Shown here piece by piece: positions 1 to 9,013 of a stretch of DNA of 64,000 nt. Position numbers and translations under genes: made by a program. The first letter of the stretch is position 1. Every line of letters starts with the position of its first letter. Below the pieces are notes generated by a model that did no database searches, was not told the DNA's origin, and saw only the letters and a program-made list of their open reading frames with translations. Origin of the DNA: a bacterium (GTDB lineage Bacteria; Armatimonadota; UBA5829); the NCBI GenBank assembly GCA_021371935.1, contig JAJFVF010000013.1, forward strand, positions 124,001 to 188,000, in the 5' to 3' direction.

Positions 1-2151
1 GTGACCGAGATAGACGCCAAACACGGTTCACAGAAGCTTATAGAGGAGCTTGGCAGGCTCTCTCCGGCGGAGGTCTTGATAAAGGAGATGGAGCTTGACC
101 TCTCCGATCCGATACGTCGTACGACGGGTGCGGCAGTCACTCGGTATGAGGACAACTCGATATATCGCAAATCGGCCAAGGAGATGCTCACCGAGCACTT
201 CCATACCGATTCTCTTCGGGGATTCGGTGCTGAGGATATGAGCGCGGGTCTGGAAGCGGCTGCGATGGTCATCGACTACCTCAAGCAGACCAATGCCAAT
301 GCGCTTCAATCCATATCTACTATGTCCACATATTCGACCAGTGGTTTTATGGTATTGGATGCTGCGGCACGGCGCAATCTTGAGCTTACTCACTCTATGT
401 CCGCCGATACACGTGGAGCTAGTCTGCTTTCTATCATAGACAAGACCCGCACTGCCATGGGCGGCCGCACATTGCGCAAATGGCTCGATCAACCTCTGCT
501 CGACGTTCGTCAAATCAATAAACGCCTTGACAGTGTGGAGGAATTATATAACGATGCGATGATGCGTGGTGAAGTCCGCGAGATACTCGGCAGCGTTCAG
601 GACCTCGAACGACTGATGTCACGAATAGTAGCTGAGAGCGCCAATGCGCGCGATCTGGTTGGCCTTGCACAGTCATTAAAGCAGCTTCCGAGACTGGTGA
701 ACGCCCTTCAAAACGTGTCGACTGAGCGTCTTAAAACTCTTTCCGCTGCCATTGAATTTCTTGATCCGCTGATTGAACTCATAGACAAAGCAATCGTGCC
801 CGACCCTCCTATTTTGATCAGAGAAGGAGGGATCATCGCCGAGGGATATAATGCTGATTTGGACGAACTACGCCATGCATCGCGTGACGGCAAGAGCTGG
901 ATAGCGAGTCTTGAAGCGGATGAACGTGTGCGCACGGGCATTAAGAACCTCAAGGTGGGCTACAATTCAGTCTTCGGCTATTACCTGGAGGTCACCAAGT
1001 CCAATCTGAGCCTGGTGCCCGAGGATTACATACGCAAGCAGACCACCACCAATGCCGAGCGCTTCATTACACCCGGTCTCAAGGAGATGGAAGCAAAGGT
1101 TCTTGGTGCGGATGAGAAAGCCGCAGAACTGGAATACAAAGTTTTTTGCGAGGTGAGAAGCGCTGTAGCCGACGAAGCCCTTAAGGTCGCCAAGGTTGCG
1201 CGTGCAGTTGCTGAGATAGACGTATTGGCCTGCCTTGCTGAAATCGCATCAATAAAGAGTTTTGTCAAACCCACTGTCACTGACGACGACGTGCTTAGGA
1301 TCAAAAACGGACGCCATCCAGTGGTCGAACACTTCATTGAGGAGCGCTTTGTTCCCAACGACACTCTGGTCAACTGTGATTCAGACCAACTTCTTATCAT
1401 CACCGGACCGAATATGGCGGGCAAATCGACTTATCTGCGTCAGGTTGCGCTTATTGTGCTGCTGGCTCAGATGGGCAGCTTTGTGCCGGCGGACGAGGCC
1501 GAAATAGGTGTGGTAGACCGCATCTTCACGCGTGTCGGAGCGCATGACGAGCTTGCCAGCGGGCAGTCGACATTCATGGTCGAGATGAATGAGACTGCTA
1601 ATATATTGAATAACGCGACGCGGCGGTCCCTAATCGTGCTCGATGAGATAGGACGTGGCACATCCACCTACGACGGCCTGTCGATTGCGTGGGCGGTTGC
1701 TGAGGAGATCAACAGACTCGGGGCCAAGACCCTTTTTGCCACGCATTACCATCACCTCAATGACCTCGAAAAGCAGCTTGATGGGATTAAGAACTACCGA
1801 ATCGCGGTTCGAGAAGAGAAAGACCGTATAGTCTGGCTCCGCAAGATCATGCCCGGCGGCACGGACAAAAGCTACGGCATTGAGGTCGCAAGGCTTGCCG
1901 GTTTGCCCAATGAAGCAATAGAGCGGGCTAAGGAGATTCTCAAAGACCTGGAGTCTAATGGTGCTGCCTCACGAGCGACCGGCAAAGGCGCGAAAGTGAG
2001 CGCAAAGCGCGAGACTCTTCAACTGACCCTTTTTGAAGGCGAAAAGCACCCGGTTGTCGAAGAGATCGAAAAGCTGGACGTTGCTACTATGTCTCCTATA
2101 GAGGCCATGAACAAGCTCTACGAACTGCAGAAGCAAGTGCTTAAGATATAG
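1..2151 (+). CDS. mutS: DNA mismatch repair protein MutS (5' end cut by window)
   Basis: MutS binds mismatches as a clamp and uses ATP to recruit MutL. The 716 residues seen begin after the mismatch-reading domain I: the first residues align with the connector domain, so roughly 120-150 N-terminal residues lie upstream and the GTG at base 1 is probably an internal Val. Core/lever and clamp domains span about residues 110-440. The ATPase has Walker A GPNMAGKST near residue 468, a signature stretch with GQSTFMVEM, Walker B LIVLDEIGRGTST near 545-557 and the conserved ATHYHHL His. The C-terminus ends with the usual helix-turn-helix dimerisation tail. mutL lies 1.6 kb downstream on the same strand, separated by two unrelated genes. 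Confidence 0.97.
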   Translation: MTEIDAKHGSQKLIEELGRLSPAEVLIKEMELDLSDPIRRTTGAAVTRYEDNSIYRKSAKEMLTEHFHTDSLRGFGAEDMSAGLEAAAMVIDYLKQTNANALQSISTMSTYSTSGFMVLDAAARRNLELTHSMSADTRGASLLSIIDKTRTAMGGRTLRKWLDQPLLDVRQINKRLDSVEELYNDAMMRGEVREILGSVQDLERLMSRIVAESANARDLVGLAQSLKQLPRLVNALQNVSTERLKTLSAAIEFLDPLIELIDKAIVPDPPILIREGGIIAEGYNADLDELRHASRDGKSWIASLEADERVRTGIKNLKVGYNSVFGYYLEVTKSNLSLVPEDYIRKQTTTNAERFITPGLKEMEAKVLGADEKAAELEYKVFCEVRSAVADEALKVAKVARAVAEIDVLACLAEIASIKSFVKPTVTDDDVLRIKNGRHPVVEHFIEERFVPNDTLVNCDSDQLLIITGPNMAGKSTYLRQVALIVLLAQMGSFVPADEAEIGVVDRIFTRVGAHDELASGQSTFMVEMNETANILNNATRRSLIVLDEIGRGTSTYDGLSIAWAVAEEINRLGAKTLFATHYHHLNDLEKQLDGIKNYRIAVREEKDRIVWLRKIMPGGTDKSYGIEVARLAGLPNEAIERAKEILKDLESNGAASRATGKGAKVSAKRETLQLTLFEGEKHPVVEEIEKLDVATMSPIEAMNKLYELQKQVLKI

Positions 2152-2254
2152 TATTTGGTATTTTTTATTGATTATTGTTTTTATTCGGCCTGTGTATCTG
2201 ATCTATATCGAATATGAGACCTTACGATGTTAGGTCGCAGAGTATTTTCCGGTC

Positions 2255-2269
2255 GTGATTGGATATCAC
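2255..2269. repeat. Small palindromic repeat, copy a
   Basis: GTGAT and ATCAC arms enclose a 5-nt loop (TGGAT). The flanks (2235-2279) align with 3649-3696, and the arms differ between the two copies in a complementary way (GTGAT/ATCAC against GCGAT/ATCGC). It lies in the 146-bp gap between mutS and the acetyltransferase. The gap has no other clear signal. Confidence 0.5.
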
Positions 2270-2297
2270 ACCTGAACTAAGACAAGAGTAACCAAAG

Positions 2298-2951
2298 ATG
2301 ACTGATAAATATAAAGGCAATATCCCTAACCCGCAGTTGGTCTACCCGCGCGTAAATGACAAGAGCACATGCTACCTCAAAAACGTCATTACAAACCCGA
2401 ACATAACAGTCGGCGAATACACTTTCTATAATGATCCTGAGCATTGTCTTGATTTTGAACGTCGAAATGTCTTATATCATTATCCTATCAATAACGACAA
2501 GCTTATCATCGGCAAGTTTTGTTCGGTTGCCTGCGGCGCCAGGTTCATATTTAACTCGGCAAACCACACACTCAAGTCTTTGTCGACTTATCCGTTCCCG
2601 ATCTTTTATGATGAATGGAATGGTGGCTTCAAGGTCAATGATGCATGGGACAACAAAGGCGACATTGTTATCGGCAGTGATGTGTGGATAGGATATGAGG
2701 CGGTGATTATGGCAGGTGTCAGCATAGGCGATGGTGCCATTATCGGAACCAGGGCTCTGGTCACAAAAGATGTTCCGCCATATGCAATTGTAGGCGGTAT
2801 TCCTGCAAAGTTGATTAGGTATCGCTTTGATCAATCTGCTATCCAGAGACTACTGGCCTTGCAGTGGTGGAATTGGGACGCGGGTAAAATTGCAGCTAAC
2901 CTGCCATACATACAGAATGCGGATATAGATGCACTGGAAAAAGCTGAATAG
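2298..2951 (+). CDS. CatB/Vat-type hexapeptide-repeat acetyltransferase
   Basis: The 217-residue protein resembles xenobiotic acetyltransferases (CatB chloramphenicol and Vat streptogramin acetyltransferases), trimeric left-handed beta-helix enzymes that use acetyl-CoA. Seen directly: IIGKFCSVACGARFIFNSANHT around residues 70-91, including the His expected for catalysis, then hexapeptide repeats in DIVIGSDVWIGYEAVIMAGVSIG and GAIIGTRALVTKDVPPYAIVGG, and the VGGIPAKLIRYRF end of the helix. The length matches the family. Family members on chromosomes often have no proven drug substrate, so a resistance role is not claimed. The start ATG has only a weak upstream purine stretch. It stands alone between mutS and a membrane protein. 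Confidence 0.85.
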   Translation: MTDKYKGNIPNPQLVYPRVNDKSTCYLKNVITNPNITVGEYTFYNDPEHCLDFERRNVLYHYPINNDKLIIGKFCSVACGARFIFNSANHTLKSLSTYPFPIFYDEWNGGFKVNDAWDNKGDIVIGSDVWIGYEAVIMAGVSIGDGAIIGTRALVTKDVPPYAIVGGIPAKLIRYRFDQSAIQRLLALQWWNWDAGKIAANLPYIQNADIDALEKAE

Positions 2952-3086
2952 TTTGTTGTGCGGTCTGGATGTTTGATTCATCTCGAACAAAGACATAGCG
3001 ATCAAACGAGTTAGTTTCGGAACTGAACTCCCGAAACACCCAATCTGCTTTGAAACCAACCGCATGAACTTCAGTTAAGGGTGAAA

Positions 3087-3584
3087 ATGACAGTAAATGA
3101 TCTTACAATTACAAAACACGACGTTCCATATTATTACCGTCCGCCGTTTATCTATCTGATGTTGATTGCGGTCCCTATAATGCTAATTGGCGTGCTGATT
3201 ATTCCGGGATACGCCGCATTTGTATGTCCCGTGCCGAAGAATGTCATTGTTCAAGTTTCGATTGCCATTGTGATTGGATTGGCAGCCGGGTTTGTTGAAT
3301 CGTGGCTAAATATATTGTCACTGACAAACAGTATAATGAGTCGGAAGAGTATGGGGTCCGGCAAGCTTACCATATGGCCGTCTGTATATGGAATCAAAGT
3401 AGTGTTGCTGGCTCTTGCCAGACTGGTTCTTATTGTTGGAGTGATGTATTGCTTTATATTGCTGCAGCGAGAGTTGTTCAAGTCTACGATAATATGGACG
3501 TATTCGATGTTTGTGTTAGTGAGCGGCATATATGTTTTTGATATGGTCAGAGTCTTGATCTGGTACAGAAGACTATCAGATTAA
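3087..3584 (+). CDS. Predicted membrane protein, unknown function
   Basis: The protein has about 165 residues and I do not recognise the family. Four hydrophobic segments are visible: residues about 20-45 (a PPFIYLMLIAVPIMLIG-type stretch), 52-75, 105-128 and 135-158, with short charged loops, so it is a polytopic inner-membrane protein. The ATG at 3087 is preferred because a purine-rich AAGGGTG stretch sits about 6 bases upstream. A GTG at 3081 is in frame and would add two residues but would overlap that stretch. It lies between the acetyltransferase and mutL on the same strand and is separated from both by gaps with small palindromes. Confidence 0.6.
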   Translation: MTVNDLTITKHDVPYYYRPPFIYLMLIAVPIMLIGVLIIPGYAAFVCPVPKNVIVQVSIAIVIGLAAGFVESWLNILSLTNSIMSRKSMGSGKLTIWPSVYGIKVVLLALARLVLIVGVMYCFILLQRELFKSTIIWTYSMFVLVSGIYVFDMVRVLIWYRRLSD

Positions 3585-3598
3585 ATTCATATGTGTTG

Positions 3599-3685
3599 TT
3601 CGGGCTGGATATTTGATCCTGCCCCGAAGGGAATCCGGCGATTTCAAATCGCAGTGTTCTTTTCCGGTCGCGATCGGATATCGCG
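3599..3685. repeat. Cluster of small intergenic palindromes
   Basis: Three hairpins lie back to back in the gap before mutL: an imperfect stem TTCGGG...CCCGAA (3599-3628), GCGATTT/AAATCGC (3638-3652) and CGCGAT/ATCGCG with a CGGAT loop (3669-3685). The last one is the partner of the 2255-2269 repeat. None is followed by a T-run, so they are not clear terminators. Confidence 0.5.
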
Positions 3686-3751
3686 CCCGAACATAAGCGC
3701 CCGAAAAATATTTTCTCTCTTTCGAGTTTTCGCGATTAGAAAGAACTGATC

Positions 3752-5599
3752 TTGGAAGATGTAATAAAAAACCGAATATCCCTCCTTGATGAGCACACCG
3801 CAAACCGTATAGCGGCTGGCGAGGTTGTCGAACGCCCGGCTTCAGTGGTAAAGGAGCTTGTCGAGAACTCCATTGATGCAGGAGCATCCTCAATTACTAT
3901 TGTGCTCGAAGAGGGCGGCAAAGACCTTATCAAGATAGTAGATAACGGCTGCGGCATGATCCGTGATGACGCCGTGCTCTCCCTCCAACGCCACGCCACA
4001 TCCAAGATAAGAGATGCTGAGGACCTGGAATCAATCCACACTCTCGGCTTCCGCGGGGAGGCCCTTCCTAGCATAGCGTCGGTCTCGGTTATAGAGATGA
4101 TTACAAAGACTGAATCGACAGATGGAGTCAGGCTGGAGGTTGAGGCAGGCACTATCAACAACCTTGAATCAGTCGGTGCGCCTCATGGGACCACGATATC
4201 TGTGAAAAAACTCTTCTTCAACACCCCGGCACGGTTAAAGTTTTTAAAAACTTCTCAAACAGAGTTGTCCCATATCACTGAGATCGTCGGCTGGTTTGCC
4301 ATGGCATACCCGTCAATTCATTTCAGACTGACCCACGGTGGCCGCGAAGTATTGTTATCGCCCGGCACCGGTATCCGGCTCAACAGCATAACCCAGGTGA
4401 TGGGAAAAGATATAGCAAAGCAGCTTGCTCCGGTTAAGTTCGAGACACTGGTAATGAAAGTCGAGGGTTTTGTCTCCAACCCTCAGCTTACCAAAATCAA
4501 CCGCCGTGATCAGGTCTTCTTTGTAAACGGCAGGCCTATAAAGAGCCGCACAGTCACTCACGCTCTAGATCAGGCGTATCGGGGTCTCTTGCAGCCTGGA
4601 CGTTTTGCTGTGGCGGTGCTCTTTATCGACCTTGTGCCCGAGCTTGTGGACGTCAATGTCCACCCGACCAAGACCGAGGTCAAATTTTCTCGGGAAAATG
4701 AGGTTCACAGCGCGGTCTATAAAGCTGTAAATGAGGCTCTTATGGCTGGCGCAGCCGCTCCAACTATAGCAAACTCGGACACGGCGCAGCAGCATCGTCC
4801 AGTGCCGGATTATACGCCAAAGCCAGCCCGCCAAGGGAGTTTTGTTGAGCATTCGGAGACCGACATTGAGTCATTCAAGCAGGCTCTGGCCGAGAGACGA
4901 GAAGCAGCCATATCCGAATCCGATAATGATGACCCGTTCGTCTGGACGAAAGGGCAGGGCGTTCCGGTTGAAGAGTCTCCTGTGCCAGAGGCAGATTCCA
5001 ATTTTATTCGTACAGTCTCGTTGAATGGAGTGAAAGTTATAGGTCAGGCCAGAAACTTATACATTATTGCACAATGTGACGATGGAGTGCTCATCATAGA
5101 CCAGCATATTGCGCATGAGCGGGTGCTCTTCGAGCGCATGATGAAGTCGCGTGAGGAGAGCGGGATTGCTGTGCAGGGGATGGTTGTGCCTATCACACTT
5201 TCACTGAGTGCAAAAGAGAGCGCAGTCGTTACTCAGAGGCTCGAAGAAATACGAAAATCGGGCTATGCGCTTGAGCCGTTCGGACAGAATACATTCGTTA
5301 TGCGCGGCGCTCCCGCAAATGTGAAACTGGAAGAGGCCGAAAGCACCCTGCGTGATATGATCCAGGAACTAGTGGATTTGAGTATATCCAAACACCTGCT
5401 CGTCCGCCCGGATCAGGTCCTGATTACCGCATCATGCAAAATGGCCATCAAGGCCGGTGAGCTACTTACTATGCCTGAGATGGAACGGCTTGTCGATGAC
5501 CTGATGAAGACCAACAATCCCTTTGTATGCCCGCACGGCAGGCCGATTATAATAAGCCTCTCGAATTGGGAGCTTGATCGCAAATTTCACAGGATATAG
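3752..5599 (+). CDS. mutL: DNA mismatch repair endonuclease MutL
   Basis: MutL couples MutS mismatch recognition to strand incision. The 615-residue protein starts at TTG 3752. No ATG or GTG precedes the conserved N-terminal helix, and an AGAAAGAA stretch lies just upstream. GHKL ATPase motifs: ELVENSIDAG at 35-44, DNGCGM near 66, GFRGEAL near 97 and GTT near 148. A low-complexity linker spans about 340-410. The C-terminal domain carries DQHIAHERVLFE near 449, which fits the metal-binding endonuclease motif DQHA-x2-E-x4-E apart from Ala to Ile at the fourth position, and CPHGRPI near 592. So it is probably an endonuclease-active MutL as in MutH-less bacteria. Confidence 0.97.
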   Translation: MEDVIKNRISLLDEHTANRIAAGEVVERPASVVKELVENSIDAGASSITIVLEEGGKDLIKIVDNGCGMIRDDAVLSLQRHATSKIRDAEDLESIHTLGFRGEALPSIASVSVIEMITKTESTDGVRLEVEAGTINNLESVGAPHGTTISVKKLFFNTPARLKFLKTSQTELSHITEIVGWFAMAYPSIHFRLTHGGREVLLSPGTGIRLNSITQVMGKDIAKQLAPVKFETLVMKVEGFVSNPQLTKINRRDQVFFVNGRPIKSRTVTHALDQAYRGLLQPGRFAVAVLFIDLVPELVDVNVHPTKTEVKFSRENEVHSAVYKAVNEALMAGAAAPTIANSDTAQQHRPVPDYTPKPARQGSFVEHSETDIESFKQALAERREAAISESDNDDPFVWTKGQGVPVEESPVPEADSNFIRTVSLNGVKVIGQARNLYIIAQCDDGVLIIDQHIAHERVLFERMMKSREESGIAVQGMVVPITLSLSAKESAVVTQRLEEIRKSGYALEPFGQNTFVMRGAPANVKLEEAESTLRDMIQELVDLSISKHLLVRPDQVLITASCKMAIKAGELLTMPEMERLVDDLMKTNNPFVCPHGRPIIISLSNWELDRKFHRI

Positions 5600-5703
5600 G
5601 TAGCAGGCAATATGGCACAGGCAACGTTACTGTGGCCTGTTACCTTGTTCGTTTGACTCAGACCCCACTCTATGGTACCATCTGATTCGGAAATAAGGGG
5701 AAA

Positions 5704-7029
5704 ATGAATCAGATGGATAAACCTTTGGTAGCGATAGTCGGCAGGCCGAATGTGGGCAAGTCGACTCTTTTTAACAGAATAGTGGGCCGCAGGATTGCAA
5801 TTGTCGAGGATACAGCCGGTATCACTCGTGACCGAATTTATGCCGAGGCCGAGTGGAACAACCGCGAGTTCGTTATGATCGACACCGGCGGAATTCTGCT
5901 AAATGAGAGTGACCCGCTGAAGTCGGAAGTGACTGTCCAGGCACAGGTGGCTCTTGATGAGGCCGATGTGATCCTGTTTATGGTCGATGCCACGACAGGC
6001 ATTACTCCCGGTGACGAGGACATAGCCGAGAGACTCCGCGGATCGCAGACGCCTGTGCTGCTGGTCGCAAATAAGGCGGACAATGACGCCCGTGAACAGG
6101 ACGCCGCCGAGTTTTATGGGCTGGGTTTGGGCGATATTCACCCCGTGTCATCACTTAATGGAAGGGCTGTCGCCGATTTGCTCGACGATGTGGTAAAGAG
6201 CCTGCCTGAGGAAGGCAAAGAGCCTGCATACCCCGAAGACGCCATCCGAATTGCGATAATCGGCCGACCTAATGTGGGCAAGTCTTCTCTCGTAAATGCA
6301 ATCCTCGGCGAGAAACGCGCTATAGTCTCCGACATACCCGGCACCACGCGCGACGCGGTCGATACCGTGCTGCGGCGCGGTGATGAAGAGATAGTGCTCA
6401 TCGACACTGCCGGGATCAGAAAATCGGGAAAGATTCAGGGTTCGGTGGAGTATTATACCGTGCTGCGCGCTGTCAGGGCCATGGAGCGTGCAGATGTGGC
6501 GATGATTGTGATCGACGCCGCGGACGGTCTGCGTGACGGCGACAAACGTGTTGCCGGTTTTGCACATGATGCGGGCAGGGCATGCGTTGTTGTCGTGAAC
6601 AAGTGGGACCTGGTTTCCGAAGAGGATATGCGCAAGTTTGCAGCTGATGTGCACAGACAGGTACCATTTCTGGACTATGCTCCAGTTGTGTTTACATCGG
6701 CAGTCGAGAGCACGGGGATTGTCGATGCGGTAGATACTGCGATTGACGCCGCCTCAAACCATGCTATGCGCATTCCGACCGGCGAGTTGAACAGGATCGT
6801 CCAGGAAGCCGTCGACGAGCACCCATATACGCGCAAAGGCAAGGACCTCAGGGTCAAATATGCGACCATGACGGATGTCAAGCCTCCGACCATCGTGATC
6901 TTCGTCAATAACCCCGATCTTGCGCATTTTTCGTATGTGCGGTATCTTGAAAACAGGATACGCCGGGAGTATTTATATGAGGGCACTCCGCTGAGGATTA
7001 TCATACGAAAAGCGAAGAAGGAGAGATAG
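5704..7029 (+). CDS. der: Ribosome assembly GTPase Der (EngA)
   Basis: Der is a tandem GTPase needed for maturation of the 50S ribosomal subunit. Two G domains are visible, each with GRPNVGKS (residues about 13-20 and 187-194), a DTAGI/DTGGI G3 motif and an NKAD/NKWD G4 motif. The KH-like domain fills residues about 350-441. The 441-residue length is normal. An AAGGGG stretch ends 3 bases before the ATG at 5704; a second in-frame ATG at 5713 has better spacing and could be the true start. It leads a tight operon: plsY starts at the base after its stop codon. Confidence 0.97.
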   Translation: MNQMDKPLVAIVGRPNVGKSTLFNRIVGRRIAIVEDTAGITRDRIYAEAEWNNREFVMIDTGGILLNESDPLKSEVTVQAQVALDEADVILFMVDATTGITPGDEDIAERLRGSQTPVLLVANKADNDAREQDAAEFYGLGLGDIHPVSSLNGRAVADLLDDVVKSLPEEGKEPAYPEDAIRIAIIGRPNVGKSSLVNAILGEKRAIVSDIPGTTRDAVDTVLRRGDEEIVLIDTAGIRKSGKIQGSVEYYTVLRAVRAMERADVAMIVIDAADGLRDGDKRVAGFAHDAGRACVVVVNKWDLVSEEDMRKFAADVHRQVPFLDYAPVVFTSAVESTGIVDAVDTAIDAASNHAMRIPTGELNRIVQEAVDEHPYTRKGKDLRVKYATMTDVKPPTIVIFVNNPDLAHFSYVRYLENRIRREYLYEGTPLRIIIRKAKKER

Positions 7030-7668
7030 TTGAAAGTTGCACTGGCGCTTGTGCTGTGTTATCTGATCGGGTCGATCCCGTTCGGCGTAATTATGGGTCG
7101 ACTGCGCGGAATCGATATTCAAAAAGTCGGCAGCGGAAACATAGGCGCGACCAATGTCCTTCGCTCAATTGGTGTCGTTCCTGCGATCATAGTATTTACT
7201 CTCGATGCGTTCAAGGGGTGCGCCGCTGTCTTGATATGCGAATCGCTGAATATGGGGCATGTCGGCCAGTATATAGTAGTTGCAGGCGCTCTGCTTGCGA
7301 TTATGGGTCACTCATTCTCGATATTTCTTAAATTTACTGGCGGCAAAGCAGTCTCCACAAGCCTTGGCGTTATCATCGGACTCAACTGGACAATAGCGCT
7401 GATAGCATTCGTGATATGGGTTGTTGTGGTAGCCGTCACCAGATATGTATCGCTTGGGTCTATGATCGGCGCAATATCCGTTCCTGCAATGATGTTTTTC
7501 TGGAAGAGCCAACATGTGGCGCCGGCATATCTGGCGCTGGCGATATTGGCTTCCCTTGGGATTGTGATAAAGCACAAGTCCAATATCAGGCGGCTTTTGA
7601 GCGGCACAGAATCCAAAATCGGTCAGAAAGTTGATACCACGAAGGAAAAGGAAGCGGTTTCTAAATGA
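7030..7668 (+). CDS. plsY: Glycerol-3-phosphate acyltransferase PlsY
   Basis: PlsY transfers the acyl group of acyl-phosphate to the sn-1 position of glycerol-3-phosphate at the inner membrane, the first step of phospholipid synthesis. The 212-residue protein has five or six hydrophobic helices and the family motifs GSIPFGV near 12, GSGNIGATNVLR near 36 (glycerol-phosphate loop) and GHSFSIFLKFTGGKAV near 95. The TTG start immediately follows the der stop codon, which suggests translational coupling. A charged C-terminal tail of about 20 residues (KIGQKVDTTKEKEAVSK) extends past the last helix. Confidence 0.95.
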   Translation: MKVALALVLCYLIGSIPFGVIMGRLRGIDIQKVGSGNIGATNVLRSIGVVPAIIVFTLDAFKGCAAVLICESLNMGHVGQYIVVAGALLAIMGHSFSIFLKFTGGKAVSTSLGVIIGLNWTIALIAFVIWVVVVAVTRYVSLGSMIGAISVPAMMFFWKSQHVAPAYLALAILASLGIVIKHKSNIRRLLSGTESKIGQKVDTTKEKEAVSK

Positions 7669-8177
7669 ACAGTCCACATGTCATGCTTGCGATGAGCGCG
7701 ATAGATAGTTATCTGCACGAAGGCAGCTTGCCGGGTGTGCCAGCAGACATTCCAAATGAACTGCTTACGACCCGTGCGGGTGCATTCGTATGTCTCAAGT
7801 GCGACGGCCAGCTCCGAGGCTGCATCGGAACGATAGAACCTGTGATGGACAGCCTGGCTCTTGAGATTATGGAGAACGCGGTCAGCGCTGCGACACGTGA
7901 CCCGAGGTTCATGCCTGTCGAACTGAGAGAGCTTGACGGCATAGACTGCAGTGTGGACGTGCTCAGCCCGTCAGAGCCGGTTCATGATCTCATTGAACTT
8001 GATCCAAAGAGATACGGAGTGATAGTCGAGAGTGAAGGACGGCGTGGTCTGCTGCTGCCTGACCTGGATGGAGTCGACACTGCGGAGCAACAGATAGACA
8101 TTGCTCGTCGAAAAGCATACATACACAGCCATGAACCGGTCAAGCTCTACCGTTTTGAAGTGCTGCGGTATTACTAA
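7665..8177 (+). CDS. AMMECR1 domain protein
   Basis: This 170-residue protein is a stand-alone AMMECR1 domain. The conserved core LRGCIGT (residues about 47-53) and the surrounding AFVCLKCDGQ and TRDPRFMPVELREL stretches are visible. The biochemical role of AMMECR1 proteins is not settled; in other genomes they often occur with Memo-like dioxygenase and radical SAM domains, neither of which is present here. The ATG overlaps the plsY stop by four bases (ATGA), so it is co-transcribed with der and plsY. Confidence 0.9.
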   Translation: MNSPHVMLAMSAIDSYLHEGSLPGVPADIPNELLTTRAGAFVCLKCDGQLRGCIGTIEPVMDSLALEIMENAVSAATRDPRFMPVELRELDGIDCSVDVLSPSEPVHDLIELDPKRYGVIVESEGRRGLLLPDLDGVDTAEQQIDIARRKAYIHSHEPVKLYRFEVLRYY

Positions 8178-8229
8178 CCTCTGCCATAGCATCACAAATA
8201 TTTAATATATGAATATCAAGTCTCTGCAA

Positions 8230-8246
8230 TTGGCACGGTTTGTGCA
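8230..8246 (+). promoter_or_regulatory. Candidate sigma-54 (-24/-12) promoter
   Basis: TTGGCACGGTTTGTGCA fits the RpoN consensus TTGGCACG-N4-TTGCW with one mismatch. GG (8232-8233) and GC (8244-8245) are separated by exactly 10 bases, as required. The predicted start of transcription would be near 8257, 37 bases upstream of the PEP-CTERM gene. No enhancer-binding regulator is encoded in the window. Confidence 0.6.
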
Positions 8247-8293
8247 CAACTGTTTTGTGGCTGGGGGCTATACAAAACAGGAGGTTGATATTT

Positions 8294-8854
8294 ATGTTTG
8301 TGCGCACTGTTTTTATGGCCGCCCTGCTGGTGGCAATTCTGGCTTCTGGAGCATTAGGCTCTATCGGCTGTGACATTCTGAACTCGGGTGATAACACCAC
8401 CTACACCTATTCCTATCTCAACAACGAGGAATCATACGACACAATCACAGCACTTCATGTCTTTGCGCCTGTAGACTCGTCGCTTATCACGACTTGGACT
8501 GCCGACACAGGATGGGACTTCAGCGTTGAGATCGACCCAACCGGAGCTTCAGATATTTACTGGTATACCGGCGATCCAATAAACAGCGGCATCGACTACG
8601 GCGAAATACTCACTGTCTCCATGACTGTTCCGTCGGCGTACACAACCACGGTGAGTGATTACGTCCTGGAGGACTTTCCAGTCGGCAACTGGGGTTATGA
8701 CGCATTTTCGAGTGGGGGCACTTGGATAATGCTGGGCAGTGTGGATGTTCCGTCCGGAACTGCTCCGGAAATTCCCGATACTCCCGAGCCTGCAAGCATC
8801 ATCGCGCTCATAAGCGGTTGTGCGGCTCTGATTGCACGACGCAAAAGGCTCTGA
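8294..8854 (+). CDS. PEP-CTERM sorting-signal exported protein
   Basis: The 186-residue protein has an N-terminal signal peptide (MFVRTVFMAALLVAILASGALG) and ends with a PEP-CTERM tail: TPEPAS, a hydrophobic helix, then RRKRL. Such tails are cut by an exosortase (EpsH family) in the inner membrane, and the proteins go to the surface or an exopolysaccharide matrix. The mature part is Thr/Ser/Asp-rich and probably all-beta; no catalytic motif was recognised. A strong CAGGAGGT site lies 8 bases before the ATG at 8294, which decides the start. A sigma-54-like promoter precedes it. No exosortase gene is in the window. Confidence 0.88.
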   Translation: MFVRTVFMAALLVAILASGALGSIGCDILNSGDNTTYTYSYLNNEESYDTITALHVFAPVDSSLITTWTADTGWDFSVEIDPTGASDIYWYTGDPINSGIDYGEILTVSMTVPSAYTTTVSDYVLEDFPVGNWGYDAFSSGGTWIMLGSVDVPSGTAPEIPDTPEPASIIALISGCAALIARRKRL

Positions 8855-8882
8855 TCAAGGACGCGCATATTCTTAGCATATT

Positions 8883-8925
8883 CGAGAAATCTGCTTGGTA
8901 ACGTATAATTCAGGCAGATTTCTCG
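8883..8925. terminator. Hairpin after PEP-CTERM gene
   Basis: A perfect 12-bp stem (CGAGAAATCTGC with GCAGATTTCTCG) encloses a 19-nt loop, 28 bases after the stop codon. It lacks a T-run, so it could be a weak terminator or an mRNA 3'-end stabiliser. Confidence 0.45.
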
Positions 8926-9013
8926 TTGCGTACCAGGCATAGCGAAAGAATTGAATATTTCACCGTTGATCGTATATAATGAGCTGCATGCAATATACTT
9001 GAGAGAAGCCGAT

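Noticed and set aside
2298..2951. Calling this a chloramphenicol or streptogramin resistance gene
   Set aside because: The hexapeptide acetyltransferase family is broad and no mobile or resistance context is present.
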